24,841 nucleotides of DNA from Bacillota bacterium (GTDB lineage: Bacteria; Bacillota; Clostridia; Oscillospirales; Ruminococcaceae). How positions within the stretch are numbered: position 1 is the stretch's first letter; each line of letters opens with the position of its first letter. The stretch spans positions 1 to 24,841 of the forward strand of contig JAEWWW010000143.1 in NCBI GenBank assembly GCA_023396215.1. Direction: 5' to 3'. Both the position numbers and the translations under genes were made by a program. Shown here piece after piece: positions 1 to 6,310 of the stretch. The notes beneath the pieces were generated by a model. The model saw only the letters and a list, made by a program, of their open reading frames with translations. It was not told where the DNA came from and did not search any database.

Positions 1-126
1 TACCCCCCGTATTCCCCCCCGGTTTCGCGCCGCAATCGGCGCGGGTTAAGGGCAAAATTTGCCGCACATGCCGCCGAATTTTAAGATGCGGGGGTGTTCC
101 CCCGCGCCCCTATGCTTTTGACGCAA
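1..126. other. Non-coding window edge with two GC-rich hairpins
   Basis: No convincing gene is visible here. Two short perfect hairpins are: CGCGCCG (26-32) pairing with CGGCGCG (37-43), and GCGGGGG (88-94) pairing with CCCCCGC (99-105). GGCAAA/TTTGCC (51-56/58-63) is a further small inverted repeat. Neither GC hairpin is followed by a clear T-tract, so a terminator role is not shown. The stretch is probably the far downstream end of a gene outside the window. Confidence 0.4.
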
Positions 127-164
127 AACAATACCGGCGCAGCTTGTACTGCGCCGGTATTGTT
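127..164 (-). terminator. Hairpin terminator, probably bidirectional
   Basis: A perfect 16-bp inverted repeat, AACAATACCGGCGCAG (127-142) and CTGCGCCGGTATTGTT (149-164), has a 6-nt loop. Read on the minus strand the stem runs into TTTTGCG, so it can end the transcript of the XRE-type gene that stops at 203. Read on the plus strand it is followed only by GTTACGG, so termination there is less certain. Confidence 0.65.
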
Positions 165-202
165 GTTACGGTTTAGTTGTGGAGCTCGCCGAAAGTCTTC
201 GT

Positions 203-530
203 CTATTTTTCTTCTCCCATGCCTAAGAGATAAGCATAAGCTTTTTCTTTCTGTGTGTCGGTTAACTTGCGGTACAGCGACAAGAGCGCGGCCTCGTCGT
301 TCAGCAACACATCTTCGGCAATAGGGTTTCTGACAGCGCTTAGTCCTAGTATATAAGTCTATACTGGCTTCAAACAGTTTAGACATTTTCAAAAGAGCGG
401 GGATGGCGGGATAGTGCTTTCCGCGCTCATAGGCGCTAACCGTTTCCTGAGCAACCCTCAATTCAACGCTCAGGCGTACCTGCGTCATGTGCCGTTCTTC
501 TCTTAATTGTCTGATGCGGTTTTTCATCAT
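203..530 (-). pseudogene. XRE-family helix-turn-helix repressor, frameshifted
   Basis: This would be a small Cro/C1-type DNA-binding regulator. The N-terminal ~55 residues form a classic HTH_3 domain (IRQLREERHMTQ, then VSAYERGKHYPAIPALLKM and LFEASID). After that Asp codon (359-357 on the minus strand) the open frame turns into an unrelated Arg/Cys-rich sequence running to position 81. Dropping one of the two T's (minus strand, 356/355) restores the family continuation YILGLS, then RNPIAED, LLSLYRKLTD and a stop at 205-203, giving a 108-residue protein. I therefore read it as an XRE repressor broken by a 1-nt insertion, or a sequencing error. AGAAGG (542-537) lies 6 nt before ATG 530; ATG 527 is an equally possible start. 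A strong hairpin follows the gene. Confidence 0.75.
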
Positions 531-543
531 CATCACCCTTCTA

Positions 544-613
544 AAATATACAGGTTATAATTGTATTTTTTAGAGCTTTATGCTATGACAAAATATAAGT
601 TTAACCTATATTT
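544..613. promoter_or_regulatory. Divergent control region with paired operator-like repeats
   Basis: AAATATACAGGTTA (544-557) and TAACCTATATTT (602-613) are inverted copies of one motif; the second lacks two central bases. One lies just upstream of the XRE-type gene, the other between the putative -10 box and the start codon of the divergent small gene. That is where an autoregulating XRE repressor would be expected to bind. Binding itself is inference. Confidence 0.4.
561..589 (+). promoter_or_regulatory. Candidate sigma-A promoter (extended -10) for the 55-aa gene
   Basis: TTGTAT (561-566) and TATGAC (584-589) are separated by 17 nt. A TG one base before the -10 box makes it an extended -10. 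The -35 match is weak. Transcription would begin near 596, which excludes the ATG at 585 as the start of the downstream gene. Confidence 0.35.
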
Positions 614-629
614 GTTAGGGGGTAGGGTT

Positions 630-797
630 GTGGATAACTACAAAGAGTCTTATTTGATGCTGTTCAACAAAATTACTGACCTGATAGAGCAGATGAAAGA
701 AATTCAGATAGAGGCCGAAGAAAGGTGGATATCCGCCGGAGAGGAAAAGGTAATTGACTTTCCCAAGCAGGTAGAGCAGGTAGGCTCAAAAAAATAA
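630..797 (+). CDS. Small hypothetical protein divergent from the XRE gene
   Basis: I do not recognise this 55-residue protein. I start it at GTG 630 because AGGGGG (617-622) lies 7 nt upstream; the frame is open further up but the ATG at 585 has no ribosome-binding site. The product is charged and mostly helical (KESYLMLFNKITDLIEQMKE, then IQIEAEERW) with a polar tail ending in two lysines. There is no signal peptide or membrane span. The divergent pairing with a broken XRE regulator and the shared operator-like repeats suggest a remnant of a regulatory or mobile-element module, but no function can be assigned. Confidence 0.5.
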   Translation: MDNYKESYLMLFNKITDLIEQMKEIQIEAEERWISAGEEKVIDFPKQVEQVGSKK

Positions 798-841
798 GCG
801 CGGCGACCGATAGCCGAGCCACAAGAAAAAAGAGGAGTCAC

Positions 842-1021
842 TCAGCGGTGCTCCTCGATATAGACGGCCAGCGCCTTGCGCATCTTGCGCAGAAACCGCA
901 GGTTGCGGGTGGCCCGGTACAGGGAGTAGCCCAGCAGGGCGTTCACCACCAGCGCGGCGGTAAAGTAGGGCAAAAAGTTAGAAGAGATGCGGTATACAAG
1001 CTGGTAGATGTCCCACTGCAT
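842..1021 (-). CDS. Small membrane protein, third of a tandem triplet
   Basis: This is a 59-residue protein with one hydrophobic segment at about residues 15-35 (FLPYFTAALVVNALLGYSLY), followed by a basic helix (RNLRFLRKMRKALAVYIEEH). The start ATG (1021-1019) is preceded by GGAGGG with a 7-nt spacer. It is the last gene of a three-gene minus-strand set, beginning 15 nt after the second gene stops. The tail KALAVYIEEH matches the tails of the other two proteins (KAVDLYLENH and QALKLYIKNN), so the three look like diverged paralogues. I do not recognise the family. A basic amphipathic tail after a single span suggests a small membrane-associated subunit or partner protein, but that is inference. 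Confidence 0.6.
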   Translation of the reverse strand: MQWDIYQLVYRISSNFLPYFTAALVVNALLGYSLYRATRNLRFLRKMRKALAVYIEEHR

Positions 1022-1036
1022 CGGCCATCCCTCCCG

Positions 1037-1219
1037 TCAGGTTTGGTTGTGGTTCTCGAGGTACAGGTCCACCGCCTTGCGGCAGAGCCGGATGACCCCC
1101 ATAAAGTAGCCCACCAGCGCGGCGCAGACGGCCAGCACAAGCAGCAGCGCCGCCGACAGCAGCAGGGGAGCCAGCGAAACCATCGCGGTTTGAAAAAAGT
1201 CGGAAAGCCAGCCGGGCAT
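1037..1219 (-). CDS. Small membrane protein, second of a tandem triplet
   Basis: A 60-residue protein with a long hydrophobic stretch at about residues 12-41 (SLAPLLLSAALLLVLAVCAA, then LVGYFMGV) and a short basic tail, IRLCRKAVDLYLENHNQT. It starts at ATG 1219 with AAAGG about 11 nt upstream, 21 nt after the first triplet gene ends, so it is almost certainly co-transcribed with its neighbours. The tail motif KAVDLYLENH aligns with those of both flanking proteins. The family is not recognised. The tandem arrangement of three similar but distinct single-span proteins suggests either a hetero-oligomer or recent duplication with divergence. Confidence 0.6.
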   Translation of the reverse strand: MPGWLSDFFQTAMVSLAPLLLSAALLLVLAVCAALVGYFMGVIRLCRKAVDLYLENHNQT

Positions 1220-1240
1220 GGTATCAGCCGCCTTTCTGCC

Positions 1241-1447
1241 TTATAGGCCCTCGTTCTTGGGCTTTTTGCCGGGGCTGCTTCTGGGGGTGTTGTTTTTGAT
1301 GTAAAGCTTCAGCGCCTGCTTGAGATAGGGCATGGTGCGCACCGCCTCGATAACAAACAAAAAGCAGAGCACGATAAAAGCGATGCCGATGAGCATGGTG
1401 ATGGCGGCGGGAACAGCCACCAGCGCGTTGCGAATGGCGAAGTTCAT
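1241..1447 (-). CDS. Small membrane protein, first of a tandem triplet
   Basis: A 68-residue protein. The ATG at 1447 is chosen because GGAAGGGAG lies about 10 nt upstream; an in-frame ATG at 1471 would place that ribosome-binding site inside the gene. One strongly hydrophobic segment spans about residues 8-34 (ALVAVPAAITMLIGIAFIVL and on), followed by MPYLKQALKLYIKNN and a Pro/Lys-rich hydrophilic tail absent from the two downstream paralogues. It is first in the operon; a sigma-E-like promoter can be read 70-100 nt upstream. The family is not recognised. Size, single span and the shared Y-[IL]-x-x-[HN] tail are the only firm characters. Confidence 0.6.
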   Translation of the reverse strand: MNFAIRNALVAVPAAITMLIGIAFIVLCFLFVIEAVRTMPYLKQALKLYIKNNTPRSSPGKKPKNEGL

Positions 1448-1517
1448 GTCAAAGTAGCTCCCTTCCTGCATATGGCCGATACCTTATTATATAGTACCTC
1501 CGACTGCGCCTCTCCTT

Positions 1518-1548
1518 ATAGTATGTGAAGCCTTTTGCCAAATTATGA
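1518..1548 (-). promoter_or_regulatory. Candidate sigma-E-type sporulation promoter
   Basis: On the minus strand TCATAATT (1548-1541) is followed after 15 nt by CATACTAT (1525-1518). This resembles the mother-cell sigma-E pattern (ATA in the -35 element, CATACAAT-like -10). The predicted transcript would start near 1510, about 60 nt before the first triplet gene. A TATAAT-like box lies nearer the gene (around 1485-1490), but I see no good -35 at the right distance. Confidence 0.35.
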
Positions 1549-1578
1549 TAACCGGCGGTCGATACCCGATTAATTGAA

Positions 1579-1631
1579 GGGGCGGACAAAAAATTTTTGC
1601 CGCCCCCGTGGGCAGGCAGGATTATCCTGCC
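1579..1631. repeat. Two tandem intergenic hairpins
   Basis: GGGGCGG (1579-1585) pairs with CCGCCCC (1600-1606), with AAAAA/TTTTT inside the same stem. GGCAGG (1615-1620) then pairs with CCTGCC (1626-1631). They lie between the minus-strand membrane-protein operon and the plus-strand S10 promoter. They may insulate the divergent transcription units, but no T-tract follows either stem. The rest of 1448-1743 shows no gene. Confidence 0.4.
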
Positions 1632-1743
1632 GCCGGGCGGGCAGAATACCCCTGCGCGGCATGAGGGAATATTTGGCGAAAACCCATATCGGAGCAGCCC
1701 ATTTAGCTGGCAAAATTTTTTTGTAATAATCTGAAAAAACCGC

Positions 1744-1772
1744 TTGCAATTGCGAGTTTGCCGTGATAATAT
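1744..1772 (+). promoter_or_regulatory. Sigma-A promoter of the S10 operon
   Basis: TTGCAA (1744-1749) and TAATAT (1767-1772) are separated by exactly 17 nt. Transcription should begin near 1779, leaving a leader of about 300 nt before rpsJ. The same pattern (TTGCAT, 17 nt, TAATAT) precedes rpsT at 22142-22114, which supports both calls. Confidence 0.7.
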
Positions 1773-1819
1773 ATTTAAGCGTGACTGCACAGATATGCGA
1801 TGATGCAGGAGGTTGCCGC

Positions 1820-1909
1820 TTGATTGCGGGTAATTTCTGCGGAGTATGTCCGATTTTAAACCGGGCGGCTTTGAATACTGTTAAACTGCGGCACCCCTTT
1901 TCAGGGTAA
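1820..1909 (+). CDS. Possible 29-residue leader ORF of the S10 operon
   Basis: A perfect AGGAGG (1807-1812) lies 7 nt before TTG 1820, which opens a 30-codon frame ending in TAA at 1907-1909. The predicted peptide contains a C-x-x-C (FCGVCPILNR) and has no run of any one amino acid. The stop codon falls inside the first leader hairpin (1887-1915), so a translating ribosome would open that stem. No homologue is known to me. It could be a true leader peptide or a chance frame next to an SD-like sequence. Confidence 0.35.
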   Translation: MIAGNFCGVCPILNRAALNTVKLRHPFSG

Positions 1910-1993
1910 GCTGCAAGGCGGTTCCTGCCTTTTGGCGGGATATGAGCACCGGGTAAAACCTGCCCTTTTGGGTTGGGGTTTGACCGGTTTTTT
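1887..1993 (+). promoter_or_regulatory. Structured S10-operon leader with terminator-like hairpin
   Basis: Three successive stems can be drawn. TGCGGCACCC (1887-1896) pairs with GGGT, a 2-nt bulge and GCTGCA (1904-1915). TCCTGCC (1923-1929) pairs with GGCGGGA (1934-1940). ACCGG plus AAACC (1948-1952, 1956-1960) pair with GGTTT plus CCGGT (1977-1981, 1984-1988), running into six T's (1988-1993). The last has the form of an intrinsic terminator inside the leader, as in attenuation of ribosomal protein operons. The controlling ligand (for example a ribosomal protein such as L4) is a guess. Confidence 0.5.
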
Positions 1994-2078
1994 AAATGCC
2001 AACTTGCGGAACACCCGGCAGGGTGTGCAGAAGAAACAGCAGAAAGCGTCGCTACACAAAAAACAGGAGGCGATGATT

Positions 2079-2390
2079 TTGGCAGTCAAAGAGAAAATCA
2101 GAATCAGACTCAAGGGTTACGACCATCAGTTGGTGGATGCTTCGGCAGAGAGAATTGTTGAAACCGCAAAGCGCACAGGCGCACGGGTTTCGGGGCCTAT
2201 TCCTCTTCCCACCGAGAAAGAAGTCGTGACCATTCTGCGCGCTGTGCATAAGTACAAAGACAGCAGAGAGCAGTTTGAGATGAGAACCCACAAGCGGCTT
2301 ATCGACATTCTGAGACCTTCCAACAAAACAGTGGATGCTCTCAAGGGTCTTGAGCTGCCCGCCGGCGTAGAGATTGAGATAAAGCTCTAA
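2079..2390 (+). CDS. rpsJ: 30S ribosomal protein S10
   Basis: S10 (uS10) belongs to the head of the 30S subunit and also acts in transcription antitermination as NusE. The 103-residue product opens with VKEKIRIRLKGYDHQLVD and contains PLPTEKE and RTHKRLIDI, all hallmarks of the family. I start it at TTG 2079 because AGGAGG (2065-2070) is 8 nt upstream and the next codons match the family start (MA-x-x-KIRIRLK); the in-frame ATG at 2073 is only 2 nt from the same ribosome-binding site. It is first in the superoperon and directly follows the structured leader. rpsL, rpsG, fusA and tuf, which often precede S10, are absent. Confidence 0.96.
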   Translation: MAVKEKIRIRLKGYDHQLVDASAERIVETAKRTGARVSGPIPLPTEKEVVTILRAVHKYKDSREQFEMRTHKRLIDILRPSNKTVDALKGLELPAGVEIEIKL

Positions 2391-2475
2391 ACCGACGGCG
2401 TTTTGATAAGGCAACTAGCCTTATCAGGTCAAGTTGGAGTATTTTCCAACCAATAACCATAGGAGGAAAAAAGGT

Positions 2476-3108
2476 ATGCAAAAATGCATCATCGGCAAAA
2501 AAGTTGGCATGACCCAGCTTTTTGACGAAAAGGGAAACGTAATCCCCGTAACAGTGATTCAGGCAGGCCCCTGCGTTGTCGTTCAGAAGAAAACAGCCGA
2601 AAACGATGGATATGAATCCGTGCAGATCGGTTACGGCGACATCAGCAACAAGGCTGTCAACAAGCCCATGCAGGGCCACTTTGCAAAGGGTGACGTTGCC
2701 CCCAAGAGAACCCTGAGAGAGTTCCGCCTGGCGGACTGCGCTTCCCTCAACGTAGGCGACATCCTGAAAGCCGACCTGTTCGCAGCCGGCGAGAAGGTAG
2801 ACGTCTGCGGCACATCCAAGGGTAAGGGCTATGCCGGCACCATCAAGCGGTTCAACGGCCGCTCCCTGAAAGACACCCATGGTACCGGCCCTGTACACCG
2901 TCACCCCGGCTCGATTGGCGCCAACTCCGACCCTTCCAGAGTTATGAAGGGCAAAAAGATGGCGGGTCATCTGGGTGTTGAGCGGGTCACCATACAGAAC
3001 CTTGACGTTGTAAAGGTTGATGCTGAAAACAACCTGATTGCAATCAGAGGCGCTGTACCCGGCCCCAAGGGCGGTATTGTATATATCACCGATTGCGTAA
3101 AGGCTTAA
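2476..3108 (+). CDS. rplC: 50S ribosomal protein L3
   Basis: L3 (uL3) binds 23S rRNA near the peptidyl transferase centre and nucleates early 50S assembly. The 210-residue protein starts CIIGKKVGMTQLFDEKG and carries the conserved loop GTGPVHRHPGSIGAN at about residues 136-150, then VMKGKKMAGHLG. ATG 2476 is supported by AGGAGG (2461-2466) with a 9-nt spacer. An in-frame TTG at 2434 has no ribosome-binding site. The length is normal. Confidence 0.97.
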   Translation: MQKCIIGKKVGMTQLFDEKGNVIPVTVIQAGPCVVVQKKTAENDGYESVQIGYGDISNKAVNKPMQGHFAKGDVAPKRTLREFRLADCASLNVGDILKADLFAAGEKVDVCGTSKGKGYAGTIKRFNGRSLKDTHGTGPVHRHPGSIGANSDPSRVMKGKKMAGHLGVERVTIQNLDVVKVDAENNLIAIRGAVPGPKGGIVYITDCVKA

Positions 3109-3126
3109 TGGAAGGAGGAAACACAG

Positions 3127-3750
3127 ATGCCAAAGGTAACCATAGTTGATATGACCGGCAAAGAGCTGGGCACCAGAGAGCTGGCCGATTCCGTATTCGG
3201 CATAGAGCCCAATGTGGCTGTCCTCCATGCTGCCGTTAAGAATTACCTTGCAAACCAGCGTCAGGGCACCCAGTCCACCCTCACCAGAACCGAGGTCAGA
3301 GGCGGCGGACGCAAACCCTGGAGGCAGAAAGGCACCGGCCACGCCCGTCAGGGCTCGATCAGAGCTCCCCAGTGGCGTCACGGCGGTGTAGCACTGGGCC
3401 CCAAGCCCCGTGATTACAGCTACTCGCTCAACAAAAAGGTGAAAAGACTTGCCTTCTGCTCGGCTTTTTCGGCCAAAGTAGTAGACAACGACCTGATTGT
3501 GGTGGATAACATCGCGCTTGATTCCTACAAAACCAAGGATATGATCAAGATGCTCTCCGCCCTGAGCGCAGGCAAGAAGGCCCTGATTGTGCTGCCGGCT
3601 GCCGACGAAAAGGTAGTCAAGAGCGCCGCCAACATCCCCGGCATTAAAACCGCTGTGGTGGGCGCGCTGAATGTGTACGACATACTGGGCTATGACAAGT
3701 TCATCATCGCCTCTGCGGCGGTGGATAAGCTCGAGGAGGTGTACGCATAA
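3127..3750 (+). CDS. rplD: 50S ribosomal protein L4
   Basis: L4 (uL4) lines the peptide exit tunnel through a long basic loop. The loop is visible at residues 53-97 (TRTEVRGGGRKPWRQKGTGH, then ARQGSIRAPQWRHGG and GPKPRDYS). The length, 207 residues, is normal. A GGAGG sits just upstream of ATG 3127. The stop codon overlaps the rplW start (TAATG), pointing to translational coupling. In proteobacteria L4 represses its own operon through the S10 leader; whether that applies here is unknown, but the leader upstream is long and structured. Confidence 0.97.
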   Translation: MPKVTIVDMTGKELGTRELADSVFGIEPNVAVLHAAVKNYLANQRQGTQSTLTRTEVRGGGRKPWRQKGTGHARQGSIRAPQWRHGGVALGPKPRDYSYSLNKKVKRLAFCSAFSAKVVDNDLIVVDNIALDSYKTKDMIKMLSALSAGKKALIVLPAADEKVVKSAANIPGIKTAVVGALNVYDILGYDKFIIASAAVDKLEEVYA

Positions 3751-4046
3751 TGAAGGCTCCCCAGGATATTATCATCAGACCGGTTATCACCGAACGCTCG
3801 ATGGCGGGCGTGGCTGCCGGCAAGTACACCTTCGCGGTAGCGAAGGATGCTGGCAAGATAGAGATTGCAAAGGCGGTTGAGGACCTGTTCCCCGGCGCCA
3901 AGGTAAAGAAGGTCAACACCATGCATGTGCGTGGCCGCCTGAAGAGAATGGGCAAGTACCAGGGCTATACCAGCTCGTGGAAAAAGGCCATCGTCACCAT
4001 GACCCCTGATTCCAAGAGCATTGAGTTCTTTGAATCCATGACCTAA
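3750..4046 (+). CDS. rplW: 50S ribosomal protein L23
   Basis: L23 (uL23) sits at the exit of the nascent-chain tunnel and docks trigger factor and the signal recognition particle. The 98-residue protein starts APQDIIIRPVITERSM and contains KKVNTMHVRGRLKRMGKYQG, the usual extended loop. The start overlaps the rplD stop by one base; the ribosome-binding site GAGGAGG lies inside the end of rplD. A 5-bp hairpin (GCCTG/CAGGC, 4047-4062) follows the stop codon in the 69-nt gap before rplB. Confidence 0.96.
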   Translation: MKAPQDIIIRPVITERSMAGVAAGKYTFAVAKDAGKIEIAKAVEDLFPGAKVKKVNTMHVRGRLKRMGKYQGYTSSWKKAIVTMTPDSKSIEFFESMT

Positions 4047-4115
4047 GCCTGTACCATCAGGCAGCGCCAGGGGAAGTTTTGACCCTGCAAAATCTATAAG
4101 GAGAGTGAAACCGCA

Positions 4116-4949
4116 ATGGCGATTAAAAAATACAAGCCTGTCACGCCGGCCAGACGCCAGATGACTGTCGTTGATTTTTCCGGCCTGTCGAAGGTTGCAC
4201 CCGAAAAAAGCCTTCTTGAGAGCCTCAAAAAGCATTCGGGCCGCAACAGCTACGGCAGAATAACCGTCCGTCACAGAGGCGGCGGCAACAGAAGAAAATA
4301 CCGCATTATCGACTTCAAGCGCAACAAGTTTGATGTTACTGCCAATGTGCTGACCCTGGAGTATGACCCCAACCGTTCGGCACACATCGCTCTGCTGGAG
4401 TATGAAGACGGCGAGCGCCGCTACATCCTTGCCCCCCACGGCCTCAAGGTCGGGGATAAGGTGGAGGCAGGCCCTCAGGCCGACATTAAGCCCGGCAACG
4501 CGCTGCCCCTGTCCAACATCCCGGTGGGTACCTTTATCCACAACGTGGAGCTTTACCCCGGCAAGGGCGCACAGTTGGCACGTTCCGCCGGCATTATCGC
4601 CCAGCTGATGGCGAAAGAAGGCCCCTACGCCCTCATCCGCCTGCCCTCGGGCGAGCTGCGCAACGTTCCCCAGAACTGCATGGCCACCATCGGACAGGTT
4701 GGCAACATCGAGCACGAGAACGTGTCTGTCGGTAAAGCCGGCCGCAAGCGCCACATGGGCTTCAGACCCACCGTGCGCGGTTCTGTTATGAACCCCTGCG
4801 ACCATCCCCACGGCGGTGGTGAGGGCAGAAGCCCCATCGGCCGTCCGGGGCCTGTCACCCCCTGGGGCAAACCCGCTCTGGGATACAAGACAAGAGCCAA
4901 GCACAACCGCTCCGACAAGTACATTGTCAAGCGGGCTGGCAAGAAGTAA
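4116..4949 (+). CDS. rplB: 50S ribosomal protein L2
   Basis: L2 (uL2) is needed for subunit association and peptidyl transferase activity. It is 277 residues, the usual length. It begins AIKKYKPVTPARRQMTV, has the RNA-binding VRHRGGGNRRKYR at 51-63, and near the C-terminus NPCDHPHGGGEGRSPIGR (226-243), where His230 corresponds to the functionally important E. coli His229. Most bacteria have Val where this protein has Cys228, a minor variation. The ribosome-binding site AAGGAGAG precedes ATG 4116. Confidence 0.97.
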   Translation: MAIKKYKPVTPARRQMTVVDFSGLSKVAPEKSLLESLKKHSGRNSYGRITVRHRGGGNRRKYRIIDFKRNKFDVTANVLTLEYDPNRSAHIALLEYEDGERRYILAPHGLKVGDKVEAGPQADIKPGNALPLSNIPVGTFIHNVELYPGKGAQLARSAGIIAQLMAKEGPYALIRLPSGELRNVPQNCMATIGQVGNIEHENVSVGKAGRKRHMGFRPTVRGSVMNPCDHPHGGGEGRSPIGRPGPVTPWGKPALGYKTRAKHNRSDKYIVKRAGKK

Positions 4950-4973
4950 TGCAGGCTGAAAGGAGGCAGAGCA

Positions 4974-5246
4974 ATGGGCAGAAGTGTTAAAAAAGGGCCG
5001 TTTGTACAGCCCAAGCTGCTGGAAAGAGTTCAGCAGATGAATAACAGCGACGAGAAGCGCGTCCTGAAAACCTGGAGCCGCTCCTCTACAATATTCCCTG
5101 ACTTTGTGGGACATACCTTTGCCGTGCATGACGGCCGCAAGCATGTTCCCGTATATGTGACCGAGGATATGGTGGGCCATAAGCTGGGCGAGTTCGCCCC
5201 CACCAGAACCTACCGCGGCCACGCAGGGGCCAAAAAGAGCAGATAA
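4974..5246 (+). CDS. rpsS: 30S ribosomal protein S19
   Basis: S19 (uS19) forms part of the 30S head with S13 and contacts the A-site finger. The 90-residue product has the diagnostic start GRSVKKGPFVQPKLL, KTWSRSSTIFPDFVGHT in the middle and YRGHAGAKKSR at the end. AAAGGAGG precedes ATG 4974. It sits between rplB and rplV as in nearly all bacteria. No unusual features. Confidence 0.97.
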   Translation: MGRSVKKGPFVQPKLLERVQQMNNSDEKRVLKTWSRSSTIFPDFVGHTFAVHDGRKHVPVYVTEDMVGHKLGEFAPTRTYRGHAGAKKSR

Positions 5247-5269
5247 TAGGGCCGAAAGGAGGAAAACAC

Positions 5270-5605
5270 ATGGAAGCAAAGGCTTATCTAAGACATGCCC
5301 GAATTGCCCCCAGAAAGGTGCAAATCGTGCTTGACCTTATCAGAAACAAGCCAATTAATGTGGCGATGGCGATACTCAAAAACACACCCAAGGCCGCCTG
5401 CGAGCCTCTTACAAAGCTGCTGGGCTCCGCGATTGCAAACGCAGAGCATAACCACAACATGGATAAAAACAGCCTCTATGTTGCGCAGTGTTTTGTCAGC
5501 CCCGGCCCGACACTCAAAAGAATTCGTCCCAGAGCCCAGGGCAGAGCGTTTAAGGTTCTCAAGAGAACCTCGCATGTCACCATGGTGCTCAAGGAGCAGG
5601 AATAG
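5270..5605 (+). CDS. rplV: 50S ribosomal protein L22
   Basis: L22 (uL22) has a beta-hairpin that lines the exit tunnel and is a site of macrolide resistance mutations. The 111-residue protein shows AYLRHARIAPRKVQIVLDLI at the start and the hairpin region FVSPGPTLKRIRPRAQGRAF, then RTSHVTMVL. No insertion is seen in the hairpin. GGAGG precedes ATG 5270, and rpsC follows after 21 nt. Confidence 0.96.
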   Translation: MEAKAYLRHARIAPRKVQIVLDLIRNKPINVAMAILKNTPKAACEPLTKLLGSAIANAEHNHNMDKNSLYVAQCFVSPGPTLKRIRPRAQGRAFKVLKRTSHVTMVLKEQE

Positions 5606-5626
5606 GCTGAAAGAAGGAGGTAAACT

Positions 5627-6310
5627 ATGGGCCAAAAAGTTAATCCCCACGGACTTCGCGTGGGCGTAATCAAAGATTGGGATTCCCGCTGGTTTGCTCG
5701 CAAAGACGCTTTCGGCGATGTCTTGGTCGAGGACTATAACCTGCGCAAGTTCCTGAAAAAAGCGTTGTATGACGCTGGCGTTCCCAAGATTGAAATCGAG
5801 CGTGACGCCACCAAGGTAAGAATTCATATCCACTGTGCCCGCCCCGGCATCGTAATTGGCAGAGGCGGCCAGGAGATTGAAAAACTCAAGGCAAAATGTG
5901 AAGCCATCATCAACAAGGGCAAAGAGCAGCCTGTGGCCGTCTTTGTAAATGTTGTCGAGGTGAAGCAGGCCGACAAAAACGCCCAGCTTGTGGCCGAGTC
6001 TATCGCAGCACAGCTGGAGAACAGAGCATCCTTCCGCCGCGCCATGAAGCAGGCCATCGGCCGTGCCATGAAGTTCGGCGCCAAGGGCATCAAGACCCAG
6101 GTTTCGGGTCGTTTGGGCGGCGCTGAGATTGCCCGTACCGAGCATTATCATGAGGGCACCATTCCTCTTCAGACCCTGCGGGCCGATATTGACTACGGCT
6201 TTGCAGAGGCGGCAACCACCTACGGCCGCATCGGCGTTAAGGTGTGGATCTATGCCGGCGAGGTATTGCAGGAGGTTAAAAAGCCCCGTAAGGAAGGAGG
6301 CAACCAGTAA
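5627..6310 (+). CDS. rpsC: 30S ribosomal protein S3
   Basis: S3 (uS3) lies at the mRNA entry tunnel and has helicase activity with S4 and S5. The 227-residue protein starts GQKVNPHGLRVGVIKDW. Its type-II KH domain shows the GRGG loop (residues 78-81, in ARPGIVIGRGGQEIEKLK), and the C-terminal domain contains GRLGGAEIARTEHYHEGTIP. The stop overlaps the rplP start (TAATG), so S3 and L16 are probably translationally coupled. AAGGAGG precedes ATG 5627. Confidence 0.97.
   Translation: MGQKVNPHGLRVGVIKDWDSRWFARKDAFGDVLVEDYNLRKFLKKALYDAGVPKIEIERDATKVRIHIHCARPGIVIGRGGQEIEKLKAKCEAIINKGKEQPVAVFVNVVEVKQADKNAQLVAESIAAQLENRASFRRAMKQAIGRAMKFGAKGIKTQVSGRLGGAEIARTEHYHEGTIPLQTLRADIDYGFAEAATTYGRIGVKVWIYAGEVLQEVKKPRKEGGNQ

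Noticed and set aside
848..1246. 132-codon plus-strand frame opposite the small membrane protein triplet
   Set aside because: Gln/His-rich shadow without a ribosome-binding site; the minus-strand genes have SDs and hydrophobic spans.
1932..2078. Upstream extension of rpsJ to 1932
   Set aside because: It would include the leader hairpin and lacks family similarity; the SD at 2065-2070 fits TTG 2079.
2341..3381. 346-codon minus-strand frame opposite rplC
   Set aside because: Shadow of rplC and rplD; no ribosome-binding site and low-complexity composition.
3690..5279. 529-codon open frame on the minus strand opposite rplD-rplW-rplB-rpsS
   Set aside because: It runs across several certain ribosomal protein genes, has no family motifs and arises from their GC-rich third positions.
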